DNA of 64,000 bases from Acidobacteriota bacterium (GTDB lineage: Bacteria; Acidobacteriota; UBA6911; RPQK01; JAJDTT01): assembly GCA_028874215.1 (NCBI GenBank), contig JAPPLF010000042.1:1-64000 (forward strand), read 5' to 3'. Within the stretch, counting starts at the first letter, position 1; each line of letters opens with the position of its first letter. The notes below the pieces were generated by a model. The model saw only the letters and a program-made list of their open reading frames with translations, ran no database searches and was not told where the DNA came from. The translations under genes and the position numbers were made by a program. Positions 1-9,512 of this stretch are shown here, piece by piece.

Positions 1-101
1 CTCCTTTCCGGTTGAGGAACTGCCCATCATAATACACGAACTAACGGGACACTACGCTAGCAGTCCGCGGCGAAAGTTAAAGCTAAGGTGAACGGAATCT
101 A

Positions 102-2741
102 ATGTCAGGGGTTTCACTCAAGGGTCATCAAAACGGCTGGCGGCAGCACTTGGCCATCGTCGTCATCTTGATCGTGTCCGGCGTTTCCTTTTCTTGCCAG
201 AGTCCGGCTGATCTTTCCCGACAGGGGGACGCCGAGACAACCCACGACCAAGGTCTTCTGGAAGTCTCCCGGCAGCTTCAGGTGCCGGAGGGATTCGAGG
301 TGGATCTGGTCTATTCGGTGCCGCTGGAGGAACAGGGTTCCTGGGTGGCGTTGACACCGGATTCCGCAGGGCGGCTGATTACTTCCGATCAATTCGGGAG
401 TCTCTACCGCGTGACCTTGGGAGACGGAGATTCAGGCACGGAGGTCGAGAAGCTGGATCTTCCCATCGGCCACGCTCAGGGGCTTCTCTACGCCTATGAC
501 AGTCTCTACGTGACGGTCAACCTGTATCGGACCTCGAAGGAGAAGGTGGCGCAGGGCAGCGGCTTTTACCGGGTGCTGGATACAGACGGTGATGATCGGT
601 TCGACCAGGTGAAGCTGTTGAAACAATTGGAGGCCGTGGACAACGCGAATGGGCATGGCGAGCACGGGCCCCACGCCCCGGTGCTCGGCCCCGACGGTCT
701 CATCTATCTGGTTGCGGGCAACGGCACCAAGGTGCCGGAAGGGTTGGCGCCAACCTCTCCATTCCGGAATTGGGCCAACGATCTGCTGATTCCCCCCGAA
801 CCGGGATTCGTGCCGGCCGGATGGGTTGCCCGGACCGACGAAACGGGTTCGGTCTGGGAGTTGATTGCCGGTGGTTTCCGGAACCCCTACGACTTGGCAT
901 TCAACGCCGAGGGCGAGCTGTTCACCTACGATGCGGACAGTGAAGCAGGCATCGGCACGCCCTGGTACCGCCCCACCCGCATCAACCAGGTCGTTTCCGG
1001 AGCGGAATATGGCTGGCGTTACGACACCGGACGTTGGACACCTTACGGCAAGTGGCCTGAACACTACCCCGACAGTGTCGGCAGCGTGGTCGACGTCGGG
1101 TACGGGTCGCCGACCGGCCTGGTTTTTGGAGCCGGTGCTCGTTTTCCGGCCCGGTATCAGCGGGCGTTGTTCGCCTGTGATTGGGCGTCGGGGAAGATCT
1201 TTTCCGTTCACCTGAAGCCGCAGGGGGCGGGTTATACGGCGGCCTTCGAGGCGTTCCTGACGGGAAGCGCCGTGCCCGTGACCGACATCGTGGTCAACCG
1301 GGACGGACACCTGTATTTCACGGCGGGGGGGAGGGAGGCCAAGTCGGGTCTTTTTCGAATCCGCTACCGGGGAGGCGAAGTCACCGATCCGGCCAGTCCG
1401 GTCGACCATCCCGCAGCCGAGCGGGCACGTGGAATCCGAAGGCGCCTGGAACAGTTCCATGGTCGAGAAGATGTGCGCGCGGTGGCGGAAGCGTGGCCTC
1501 ACCTGGCCAGCCCGGATCGCACGCTTCGCTATGCGGCGCGTGTCGCCATCGAGCGTCAGGACCTTGCAGAATGGCAGGATCGCGCGGTGCGCGAGAACGA
1601 CCCTGTCGCGTCGATCCAGGCCATGCTGGCTCTGGCGCGAACCGGCCGGGCCGAGTTGCAGGAAACGGTCTTGGGGAGGCTCGGCCGGATCCCCCTGGAG
1701 CAACTTCCCGAGGATCAACTTCTGGAGGCGCTGCGCGCTTACAGCTTGGCGTTTATCCGGATGGGCGGCCCGCGCAAGCCATTGGGCCGACAGGCCGCTG
1801 CACGGCTTGGTCGGCTCTTCCCCTCCTCCAGCCGCAGATTGAATCAGGAGCTTTGCCGGCTGCTCGTCTACTTGGAGGATCCGGGTGTCATCGCCAAGTC
1901 ATTGAGAATGATCGACTCCGGCGGGCGACAGGACAGGCTGTTCTATTTCGCAGCGTTGAGCCATCTTGGAAAGGGATGGACACTGCCGCAGCGCCAAATC
2001 TACTTTCGTGCCCTGAATTCGTCTCAGGGAGAGTATCTTCGTGCCGAGAAAGCATTCGGGCGGAAAGGTCTCAACAGCCGTTTCATCTACACGCTTCAGA
2101 ACCTGCGGCAATCGGCTGTTGAAACCCTCAGCGACGAGGAACGCACGGCACTGGAGGAGGTCATCGAAGACCGGCGGGCCCTGACCGCGGCTGACGAGGA
2201 ACCGGTCCGTGGATTCGTGCGAACTTGGAAGGTTGCCGACTTTCTGCCCCTGCTCAAGCAGGTGGCAAGGGGCCGCTCCTACGAGAACGGCAAGTCTGCC
2301 TACGAGGCGGCGGAATGCGCCCAGTGTCATCGATTTGATGACCAGGGAGGCACGACGGGGCCGGACATCACCACCGTCGGAAGTCGTTTCGATACGCAGT
2401 ACTTGTTGGAGGCACTTCTCGATCCCTCCAAGGTGGTCGCCGATCGCTTCTTCAACGAGTCGATTCAGATGGAAGATGGCCGTATTCATGTTGGCCGGGT
2501 CGTTTACGACGATGGAAAACTGCTGCGGGTTCGCGCGAATCCGTTCACCCAAAAGGTCACCCAAGTTGCCTCGGACCGGATCAAGTCCCGCACGGTTTCG
2601 AGAATTTCAGAGATGCCGGAAGGACTGCTCGATACCTTTACCGAGGAAGAGGTTCTGGATCTGATCGCGTACATGAGGTCGGGCGGAAATCCGAAAGATC
2701 CGGCGTTCAATTCTCTTCAGCGAGGAAACGAAGAGCCATGA
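102..2741 (+). CDS. Exported heme-binding propeller dehydrogenase-like lipoprotein with C-terminal cytochrome c
   Basis: 879 aa. A hydrophobic segment (about residues 17-31) ends in a lipobox-like VSFSC, so Cys32 is the probable lipidation site. Residues 55-430 look like a six-bladed PQQ/sugar-dehydrogenase propeller (TIGR02604-type). A helical HEAT-like stretch follows, about 440-720. The C-terminal 140 residues match the planctomycete-type heme-binding domain, with C739-A-Q-C742-H743 as the heme c attachment site. The start has an AAGGTGAA ribosome site just upstream. The last 4 bases overlap the next gene, so the two are co-translated. Role inferred: periplasmic oxidation of a sugar or alcohol coupled to electron transfer. 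The substrate cannot be told from sequence. Confidence 0.88.
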   Translation: MSGVSLKGHQNGWRQHLAIVVILIVSGVSFSCQSPADLSRQGDAETTHDQGLLEVSRQLQVPEGFEVDLVYSVPLEEQGSWVALTPDSAGRLITSDQFGSLYRVTLGDGDSGTEVEKLDLPIGHAQGLLYAYDSLYVTVNLYRTSKEKVAQGSGFYRVLDTDGDDRFDQVKLLKQLEAVDNANGHGEHGPHAPVLGPDGLIYLVAGNGTKVPEGLAPTSPFRNWANDLLIPPEPGFVPAGWVARTDETGSVWELIAGGFRNPYDLAFNAEGELFTYDADSEAGIGTPWYRPTRINQVVSGAEYGWRYDTGRWTPYGKWPEHYPDSVGSVVDVGYGSPTGLVFGAGARFPARYQRALFACDWASGKIFSVHLKPQGAGYTAAFEAFLTGSAVPVTDIVVNRDGHLYFTAGGREAKSGLFRIRYRGGEVTDPASPVDHPAAERARGIRRRLEQFHGREDVRAVAEAWPHLASPDRTLRYAARVAIERQDLAEWQDRAVRENDPVASIQAMLALARTGRAELQETVLGRLGRIPLEQLPEDQLLEALRAYSLAFIRMGGPRKPLGRQAAARLGRLFPSSSRRLNQELCRLLVYLEDPGVIAKSLRMIDSGGRQDRLFYFAALSHLGKGWTLPQRQIYFRALNSSQGEYLRAEKAFGRKGLNSRFIYTLQNLRQSAVETLSDEERTALEEVIEDRRALTAADEEPVRGFVRTWKVADFLPLLKQVARGRSYENGKSAYEAAECAQCHRFDDQGGTTGPDITTVGSRFDTQYLLEALLDPSKVVADRFFNESIQMEDGRIHVGRVVYDDGKLLRVRANPFTQKVTQVASDRIKSRTVSRISEMPEGLLDTFTEEEVLDLIAYMRSGGNPKDPAFNSLQRGNEEP

Positions 2742-3367
2742 TTCGAACCCTGAAACTTCTATTTTTTGGCGCCGGTCTGGCGGTGGCTCCAGGATGTGCG
2801 GCGCCGTCGGACGACTCGCCTCCCGCTGGATTCACCAGGCTGTTCAATGGCCATGATCTGACCGGTTGGAAAGATGACGGCAGCGGACACTGGCGGGCCG
2901 AAAACGGCATGATCGTTTACGATGGCGGAGGCTGGCAGCCGGCCCCGAATACGGTGTTCGAGCGCAATCTGCGCACCGAAAAGGAATACGGCGATTTCAT
3001 TTTGCTCATCGATTGGAAGATCGAAAAAGACGGCAACAGCGGGATCTATCTGCGCGGCGAGCTGCAAGTGGAGATCTGGGACAGAACGGCGGAGGTGTAC
3101 TCATCTCCCCACGGGTCGGGCGGAATCGTCGGTTACACTGTCCCGGGACGTATCCCGCTACGGACTGTCGACCGTCCGTTGGGAGAGTGGAACCACTTCG
3201 AGATTCGCGTCGAGAATGAAACCGTCACCGTCCATCTCAATGACCAGCTCGTGATCGACAGGCATGCGGCCGATTTCAAGCGGTCCGAAGGGCCCATCGT
3301 GCTCCAGCACCATGGTTGGCCTCTGTGGTTCAAGAACGTATACGTCAAAGAGTTGGACGAAAATTGA
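2738..3367 (+). CDS. DUF1080 (3-keto-disaccharide hydrolase family) lipoprotein
   Basis: 209 aa, starting in an ATGA overlap with the heme-protein gene. The signal sequence ends in VAPGC (Cys20), a lipobox. The mature part is one DUF1080 concanavalin-like jelly roll: GFTRLFNGHDLTGW opens the domain, DGNSGIYLRGE lies in the middle, and the end reads LWFKNVYVKEL. Some characterised family members hydrolyse 3-keto-glycosides, and others only bind sugar. Next to a dehydrogenase-like heme protein, a pathway that oxidises a sugar to its 3-keto form and then cleaves it is attractive, but that is inference. Confidence 0.85.
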   Translation: MIRTLKLLFFGAGLAVAPGCAAPSDDSPPAGFTRLFNGHDLTGWKDDGSGHWRAENGMIVYDGGGWQPAPNTVFERNLRTEKEYGDFILLIDWKIEKDGNSGIYLRGELQVEIWDRTAEVYSSPHGSGGIVGYTVPGRIPLRTVDRPLGEWNHFEIRVENETVTVHLNDQLVIDRHAADFKRSEGPIVLQHHGWPLWFKNVYVKELDEN

Positions 3368-3429
3368 CGAAGGCCGAAGCCGGATCGGACCGGGGACACT
3401 CCATTGAACTCGCCCTTGCCGGTCCCGAG

Positions 3430-3438
3430 TGGTATAAT
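3430..3438 (+). promoter_or_regulatory. Extended -10 promoter element
   Basis: TGGTATAAT is a perfect extended -10 (TGn plus TATAAT), 38 bases before the ATG at 3477. No convincing -35 stands at the right distance, as is common for extended -10 promoters. Confidence 0.5.
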
Positions 3439-3476
3439 TCCGCACTAACCAGAAATCAAATACCAGAAAGCTCCGA

Positions 3477-5384
3477 ATGGTGAAACGCCGGCGACATTCT
3501 GACCGCCCCGGATTCTCGACATTGCGTGCGTGTTTCTTTGGGGCGGCTTGTATCGCGTTGTTGTTTTCGGTTCCGTCCGCCGGCCGGCTCGAGGCGCAAT
3601 CCTCCGGCGAAGAGGCCCCTGCCGAGCCGACCTTGGTCTCGGTCTTTCCTCCCGGCGGGCAGCAGGGATCCGGCGTAGAACTCGAGATCCGGGGAGAAGC
3701 TCTGGACGGCGCCTATTCGCTCGTCTTTGGTTCCTCCGGCCTGGAGGCCCGGGTCGGCAAAGTCGAGATGATCGAGCGGCCTAAACCGGCGGGTCCGTAT
3801 CCCAAGAAGGAGAAATCGCTCCCCTTCTATCGCGTCACGGCGCGCCTCACCCTAGATTCGTCGGTTCCCGCCGGAACCCATCCGTTTCGCTTGGTTTCTC
3901 ATCGAGGGGTTTCCAACGCGATTGACTTCCGGGTGGATGAAGCCGGCGTCATCAGCGAGATCGAGACCCCGCACCCGTCCGCCCGGCAGGCCCAGGAGAT
4001 CGACATCCCCGTCATCGTCAACGGCCGGATCGACGAGCATGGCGAGCTGGACGCCTACGGGTTCGACGCGGTTGCCGGTCAGGAGCTCACCTTCGAGATC
4101 ACTCAGGCGGCGCATTTCGAGCCGCGCCTCGCCCTTTACCGTCCCACCGGGAGCTGGCTCGATCCCGACCGTCCCACTCGTCTGCTTTTCCGGGAGCAGG
4201 AGTCTTCTGACCTGATTCCGATCCGGCCCATTTACTCCTACCGCGTGGCGGAGTCGGGCCGCTATTTGGTCGAAGTCGCGTCGCTCTTGGGAAAAGGGGG
4301 CCCCGACTGTGGTTATCAGCTTCGGGTTCTGACCACCGGTCCGGCTCCGCGGGCCAGTTCCGAACCCGCGTGGACCGAACGGGACTTCACCCGGAAGATC
4401 GACGGCGAGTGGACCGGCCGGCTCCGGTCCCGGACGGTCCGGCAGGCGAATCCGGATTCCCATCCCACGGAGAGCGCCTCCGGCGCCGGGAGCCTGGCGG
4501 CGTCCCCCGATTCTCCTCCTTCGGCAGTGACTCCGGCTCCTGAGAGCCGGTCCCGCCTCCGGGAACAGGAGCCGAACGAGGCGCGCGGCCAAGCCCTGCC
4601 GTTGGCCGTGGGAGACATCGTCGAAGGCAACATCAGCGCGCCCGGCGACCGCGACACCTACGCGTTCGAGGGGGAGGCGGGAGCGGAACTGGTGTTCGAG
4701 ATCGAAACCTCCGGCGTGGAGCCGCCCCATTTCAACCCGCGCCTGGAGCTTTTGGGAGAAGACGGCGAATCGCTGCTGGCCAACGTTCACAAGCATGTGA
4801 CGGTCTACAACGGCGGTGGCATCCCCAGCACCTTTCTGAAGACGGTCGAACCCAAGATGGCCTACACCCTGGAGCGGAGCGGCCGATACTTCGTGGAGGT
4901 CAGCGACATCACCGCGCGGTACGGCGGTCCGGAATTCGGGTATCGGCTGCTTGTTCGCGCTCCGATTCCCCACGTGGGCGCCATCGAAGTGGACCCGTCC
5001 GACCGCATCAACCTGGTCCCGGGACGAGCCCGGAAACTGAGCATCGTCACGCATCAGGAGGAGGGGTTTGCCGGGGAAGTCCTGTTTGACTGTTCCAACC
5101 TGCCGCCCGGTGTCCGGGTTTTTGCGGGAGCCGATGTGGAGAAGAAGGGTTCGGCTCCCGTCAGCCAGCAGGAGGAAAATTTCCTGCCCGCCGTGCAGAC
5201 CACGACCCTGGTCCTTTTGGCCGACCCGGATGCTGCAGTCACCCGCATGCCTTCATTGGTCCGCTTGACCGCCAAGCCCGTGGTCGGGGGCCGGGTTGGC
5301 GCAGAACTGCCTGTCGCGGAGCTCCTGCTGATGGTGGTCGCCCCTGCCGGTCCGGATCAGGCTGCCGAGCAAGGGGGCTCATGA
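3477..5384 (+). CDS. Exported protein with two pre-peptidase C-terminal (PPC) domains
   Basis: 635 aa with an N-terminal basic region and hydrophobic signal (about 20-40). An Ig/IPT-like domain comes first (TLVSVFPPGGQQGSGVELEI, about 50-140). Two PPC beta-sandwich domains follow, at about 180-290 (DAYGFDAVAGQELTFEI ... YLVEV) and 370-485 (DTYAFEGEAGAELVFEI ... YFVEVSD). A low-complexity Pro/Ser/Arg linker separates them. No protease domain is present. PPC modules usually aid secretion or substrate binding. The gene overlaps the following DUF1549 gene by 4 bases (ATGA). This triplet, PPC protein then DUF1549/1553 then DUF1501, recurs in Planctomycetota and Acidobacteriota. Function unknown. 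Confidence 0.85.
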   Translation: MVKRRRHSDRPGFSTLRACFFGAACIALLFSVPSAGRLEAQSSGEEAPAEPTLVSVFPPGGQQGSGVELEIRGEALDGAYSLVFGSSGLEARVGKVEMIERPKPAGPYPKKEKSLPFYRVTARLTLDSSVPAGTHPFRLVSHRGVSNAIDFRVDEAGVISEIETPHPSARQAQEIDIPVIVNGRIDEHGELDAYGFDAVAGQELTFEITQAAHFEPRLALYRPTGSWLDPDRPTRLLFREQESSDLIPIRPIYSYRVAESGRYLVEVASLLGKGGPDCGYQLRVLTTGPAPRASSEPAWTERDFTRKIDGEWTGRLRSRTVRQANPDSHPTESASGAGSLAASPDSPPSAVTPAPESRSRLREQEPNEARGQALPLAVGDIVEGNISAPGDRDTYAFEGEAGAELVFEIETSGVEPPHFNPRLELLGEDGESLLANVHKHVTVYNGGGIPSTFLKTVEPKMAYTLERSGRYFVEVSDITARYGGPEFGYRLLVRAPIPHVGAIEVDPSDRINLVPGRARKLSIVTHQEEGFAGEVLFDCSNLPPGVRVFAGADVEKKGSAPVSQQEENFLPAVQTTTLVLLADPDAAVTRMPSLVRLTAKPVVGGRVGAELPVAELLLMVVAPAGPDQAAEQGGS

Positions 5385-7963
5385 GCTTTCACGGGACCGA
5401 TCGATTTACTCTCGCGAGGAATCGCCCACGGCGACTGCGCCCGGCCCTCTGCTCGACCATTGCCGTCGTTGTCTCATTCCTTGCGTCCGCGCCGGCCGCC
5501 GTCGTGGAACCCGCGCCGAGCCATCCTCCGACGCTGCTCTCCCTGCGTTTGGTCCCGGAGCAGGTGAGCCTTCAGGGCCCGGGGGCTTCCCAGCGATTCG
5601 TGGCCATGGGGACGTTCGCCGACGGACTGGAGCGGGATCTGACTGCCGGCAGCCGGTTTCATCTCTCCGATACCCAACTGGCCCGTGTGGACGATGGCGG
5701 TAGGGTCGTGGCCCTGGCGCCGGGGGAGTTGACTCTACGGGTCGAGCACGGAGGACACGAGGTCCGTTCGAGGGTTCGAATCGACGCGGTTGCGGAACCG
5801 AGGCCCTTCCGTTTCGATCGCGATATCGCCTCTATACTGACCAAACGGGGCTGCAACGCCAGCGAGTGCCACGGCAGCGTCAAGGGGCAGGGAGGATTCA
5901 AGCTTTCCCTCGACGGCCTCTATCCGGAAGAAGACCACGAGTGGATCGTCAAAGGTGGGATCTACCAGGTTCTCGTCATGGAATCGGGGGGGCCGCGGGT
6001 CCCCCGGGTGAATCCGGGGCATCCGGAGCAGAGCCTGTTGCTGCAGAAGGCCACCATGCAGGTGGGCCACGTCGGAGGTGAGCGCATCGGCGCCGATTCC
6101 GCGGACTACGCCACCCTCCTGGACTGGGTCCGGAAGGGGGCCGAATACGGCGATCGGAGTGAAGGCGGGCGGATCGCGCGAGTGACGGTCTTCCCGCAGG
6201 AAGCCGTTCTGGACGGCGACGGCGTGCAGCAGCTTCTGGTGAGCGCCTACGGGCCCGACGGACGGCGCGAGGACATCAGTCACCAGGCTCGTTACGTCTC
6301 CCAGAACCCCCACGTCGTGACGGTCGACGAGAACGGCCGCGTTACGGCCACCGGAAGGGGAGAGACGACGGTGCTGGTCCGCACCGCAGGTCATGCCGTC
6401 AGTGCACGCTTCGGAGTAGTGGACGCGTCGGCTCCAGTCGAATTCAGAATCGAGCCCCGGAATCTCATCGACAAGCACGTCTTCGCCAAATTGCGGAAGT
6501 TCCAGATCCGTCCTTCTGCGCTTTCCAGCGATTCGGAATTCCTGCGCCGCGTCTGCCTGGACATCACCGGCACCCTGCCGCCGCCGGATCGCGTCCGGGA
6601 ATTCCTGGCCGACACCGACCCTGGGAAACGGGACAAGCTCATCGAGACTCTCCTGGACTCTCCCCAGTACGCGGACTATTGGAGCTTCCTGTTCGCCGAC
6701 CTGTTCCGGGTGACCTACACCACCGTGGGCCCGATCAAAGAGGTCAAGGCATACGACGACTGGGTCCGCAACGGCATCCTCCAGAACAAGCGGTACGACC
6801 GCATGGCGCGGGAACGTATCGCCGCTCAAGGGTACGGGGCTCCCACCCGTCACTTTTTCCGTTATACCGAACTGATCGTGCCCCACGAGGTCATGGCCGA
6901 GCAGGTCCGCCTCTTCATGGGGCGCCGGCTGGATTGCGCCCAGTGCCACAATCATCCCTTCGAAACCTGGAGCCAGGACCAGTTCTGGGGAATGACCGCC
7001 TTTTTCGGAAACGTCACGCAACTTCTGGATTCTCAGTTGGTTTTCGACAATCCGGAGGGTGGGCGATCCTATGACTTGAAACAGGAGGGCATCAAGACCG
7101 TCCATCCGCGCCGGAAGGAAGAAGTCCGGGCCAGATTTATGGACGGGTCATTCCCGACCGGGGAACAGGAGCGCGATCCGCGCCTGGCTCTGGCCGAATG
7201 GATCATCGCCCAGCCCGCCTTTGCGGAAACCATCGTGAATCGGGTCTGGGGCTATTACTTCGGCCGGGGAATCGTGGACCCGGTGGACGACTTCAAGGTG
7301 TCCAACCCGCCGACCCATCCCGTGCTGCTCTCCGCGCTGGCGGAAGACTTCGTGGAACACGGCTACGACCTGAAGCATCTCATGAGGCTGATCGCCCGGT
7401 CGCGGACCTACCAGTCTTCGGGAGTCCCCAACCGGACCAACAAGGAAGATGGAATCAACTATGCGCGGGCGTTGGCCCGGCCGTTGCAGGCCACTGTCCT
7501 GCTGGACGCCATCTCCCACGCCACCGGAGTCCCGGAGGAGTTTCCGGTGCACCCCAAGACGGTGCGCACCGGAGCGGCTCGCCCGGGGGCCCGGGCCATC
7601 GACCTGATTCCCGAACTTTTCCCCTGTCATTTCCTCGACGTCTACGGACGGTCCATGCGCAAGTCGCTTCCGGAAAAGCCGTCCCTGACGTTGACCCAGG
7701 CCCTGCACATGTGGGCGGGATCGACCTATACCACCAAGATCACGCAGGAAGGCGGACGTCTCGACCGGGCGCTGAAGGAAGGCCTGTCCGATTCCCGGAT
7801 CATCGAAGACTTCTACCTGGCGGCGCTGTCGCGATACCCGACCGAACGGGAAAGATCCGACCTGGAAGCGTTTGTCCGGGAGGGCTCCTCCCCGCGGCCG
7901 GAGCAATTGGCGAACCTGATGTGGGCCCTCATCAGTTCGCGGGAGTTCGCATACAATCATTGA
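5381..7963 (+). CDS. BIG2 / cytochrome-motif / DUF1549-DUF1553 exported protein
   Basis: 860 aa with a signal peptide (about 20-42). An Ig-like group 2 domain comes first (about 55-130). A heme-type motif CNASECH (C-x4-C-H) sits near residue 157, in the variant seen in this family. A second BIG2 domain spans about 265-345, then DUF1549 (about 355-570), with CAQCHNHPFETW near residue 523, and DUF1553 (about 600-850). The two C...CH motifs suggest c-type heme or metal binding outside the cytoplasm. It is co-translated with the PPC protein upstream and followed by a DUF1501 gene. The biochemical activity of the family is not established. Confidence 0.87.
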   Translation: MSFHGTDRFTLARNRPRRLRPALCSTIAVVVSFLASAPAAVVEPAPSHPPTLLSLRLVPEQVSLQGPGASQRFVAMGTFADGLERDLTAGSRFHLSDTQLARVDDGGRVVALAPGELTLRVEHGGHEVRSRVRIDAVAEPRPFRFDRDIASILTKRGCNASECHGSVKGQGGFKLSLDGLYPEEDHEWIVKGGIYQVLVMESGGPRVPRVNPGHPEQSLLLQKATMQVGHVGGERIGADSADYATLLDWVRKGAEYGDRSEGGRIARVTVFPQEAVLDGDGVQQLLVSAYGPDGRREDISHQARYVSQNPHVVTVDENGRVTATGRGETTVLVRTAGHAVSARFGVVDASAPVEFRIEPRNLIDKHVFAKLRKFQIRPSALSSDSEFLRRVCLDITGTLPPPDRVREFLADTDPGKRDKLIETLLDSPQYADYWSFLFADLFRVTYTTVGPIKEVKAYDDWVRNGILQNKRYDRMARERIAAQGYGAPTRHFFRYTELIVPHEVMAEQVRLFMGRRLDCAQCHNHPFETWSQDQFWGMTAFFGNVTQLLDSQLVFDNPEGGRSYDLKQEGIKTVHPRRKEEVRARFMDGSFPTGEQERDPRLALAEWIIAQPAFAETIVNRVWGYYFGRGIVDPVDDFKVSNPPTHPVLLSALAEDFVEHGYDLKHLMRLIARSRTYQSSGVPNRTNKEDGINYARALARPLQATVLLDAISHATGVPEEFPVHPKTVRTGAARPGARAIDLIPELFPCHFLDVYGRSMRKSLPEKPSLTLTQALHMWAGSTYTTKITQEGGRLDRALKEGLSDSRIIEDFYLAALSRYPTERERSDLEAFVREGSSPRPEQLANLMWALISSREFAYNH

Positions 7964-7966
7964 GGT

Positions 7967-7996
7967 GGAGCGGCGGTTTCCAAACCGCCGAACTCC
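7967..7996. repeat. Intergenic palindrome (TTTCC-loop family)
   Basis: CGGCGGTTT-CC-AAACCGCCG is a perfect 9-bp-arm palindrome at 7971-7990, with GGAG/CTCC outer pairs. It sits 8 bases after a stop codon. It resembles other intergenic hairpins in this window. Confidence 0.75.
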
Positions 7997-8066
7997 CGCG
8001 AAACGATGAGGCCAAAAGGGAACGGACGACTGAAAATTTGACACCCCAATGACCAACGGAGAAAGA

Positions 8067-9416
8067 ATGTCGAAAGAATACCGATGTTTCCAGTGCAGGC
8101 GGACCAGACTCGGGCGCCGCGACTTCCTCCGTGTCGGCTCCCTGAGCTTTCTCGGGATGAACGCCGGCGACCTCTTCAGGCTGGAACGTCTCCAAGCGGC
8201 CTCCAACGACAAGCCGGCGGCCGGACAGGCGCAGGCGTGCATTCTCCTCTTCCTGGAGGGCGGTCCCAGCCAGATGGACACCTGGGACCCCAAGGGGAAC
8301 ACCAACTTCGGCTCCATCGCCACCAATGTCGACGGCATCCGCATCTCCGAACTCCTGCCCAAGACGGCCCAACACATGGACAAGCTCTCGCTGATCCGTT
8401 CCATGCGGACGGAGGAGACCAACCACCCGCAGGGAACCATCGAGTCGCTGACCGGCCATCGGCCCAGCCCCACCATGAAGTTCCCGGGATTCGGGTCGAT
8501 CGTGGCCAAGGAAATGGGCGCCCGCAACAACATGCCGCCGTTCACCACGGTCCCCATGCCTTGGGAGAACGACTTCTACAACTACGAGGAGGCCTTCAAG
8601 GGCTCGTACATCGGAGCCGAGTATGACGCCATGGTCCTGCCGGACCCCAGCGGCGAGGAATTCGCCGTGCCCGATCTCCGGTTGCCCAAAACGGTTTCCG
8701 CCGCGGCCATCGAGGATCGCAAGACTCTGCTCAGCATCGTTGACCGGCACTATCGGTCCACCCAGGAGGTCGCCGAGTTCGGCAAGATGGACACGTATCG
8801 CGAGCAGGCGCTGGGCATGATCCTGTCGCCGCACGTCCAGAAGGCCTTCGACCTCTCCAGCGAATCGGAGAAGACCCGGGACGCGTATGGACGCCACCGC
8901 TTCGGACAGAGCGTGCTGATGGCCCGCCGCCTGGTGGAGGCCGGATGCCGCTTCGTCACGGCGGCCGGCTACAAACACGGGCAGTGGGACACGCACGGGA
9001 GCAACGACAAGCGGATGAAGGACGACTTGACGCCTCCCCTGGACAAGGCGCTCTCCGCTCTGTTGGAAGATCTGGACCAGAGAGGTCTGTGGGAATCGAC
9101 GGTGGTGCTGGTCATGGGAGAGTTCGGACGCACCCCCCACATCAATCCCGGCCTGGGACGGGATCACTGGCCCCACTGCTGGTCGCTGGCGCTGGGCGGC
9201 GGCGGTATCCAGGGGGGACAGGTCATCGGCGTCAGCGACGACCGGGCGGCCTACGTTGCGGAACGCCCCATCTCCATCGGCGACCTTTACGCCACCATCT
9301 ACAAGGCGCTGGGAATCGATTGGACCAAGACCTACATGGCCCCCGTGGGTCGTCCCGTCTACATCGCCAACGGTTTCGACGACACCATGGGGCAGCCCAT
9401 CCCGGAATTGATCTGA
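8067..9416 (+). CDS. DUF1501 family exported protein
   Basis: 449 aa from the ATG at 8067, chosen because GGAGAAAG lies just upstream. An in-frame ATG at 8049 lacks a ribosome site. The N-terminus RRDFLRVGSLSFLG is a twin-arginine type signal. The body has the alkaline-phosphatase/sulfatase-like DUF1501 fold, with LEGGPSQMDTWDPK near the start and GEFGRTPHINPGLGRDHWPH near the end. Family members are linked to DUF1549/1553 proteins, as here. The enzymatic role is not known. The conserved Asp and His residues suggest a metal hydrolase ancestry. Confidence 0.87.
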   Translation: MSKEYRCFQCRRTRLGRRDFLRVGSLSFLGMNAGDLFRLERLQAASNDKPAAGQAQACILLFLEGGPSQMDTWDPKGNTNFGSIATNVDGIRISELLPKTAQHMDKLSLIRSMRTEETNHPQGTIESLTGHRPSPTMKFPGFGSIVAKEMGARNNMPPFTTVPMPWENDFYNYEEAFKGSYIGAEYDAMVLPDPSGEEFAVPDLRLPKTVSAAAIEDRKTLLSIVDRHYRSTQEVAEFGKMDTYREQALGMILSPHVQKAFDLSSESEKTRDAYGRHRFGQSVLMARRLVEAGCRFVTAAGYKHGQWDTHGSNDKRMKDDLTPPLDKALSALLEDLDQRGLWESTVVLVMGEFGRTPHINPGLGRDHWPHCWSLALGGGGIQGGQVIGVSDDRAAYVAERPISIGDLYATIYKALGIDWTKTYMAPVGRPVYIANGFDDTMGQPIPELI

Positions 9417-9512
9417 CAGCCCGTCGTGAACCCGTCCGTCAGATCGGATAGCCTCGATACTCCCTGGCCGCTTGGTTCCTGTCCGAATCTGGGCCGTTCC
9501 ATCCCGAGTCGG

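Noticed and set aside
432-1718. 428-codon frame on the - strand under the first gene
   Set aside because: It is a high-GC shadow frame without domains. The + strand gene has signal peptide, propeller and heme motif.
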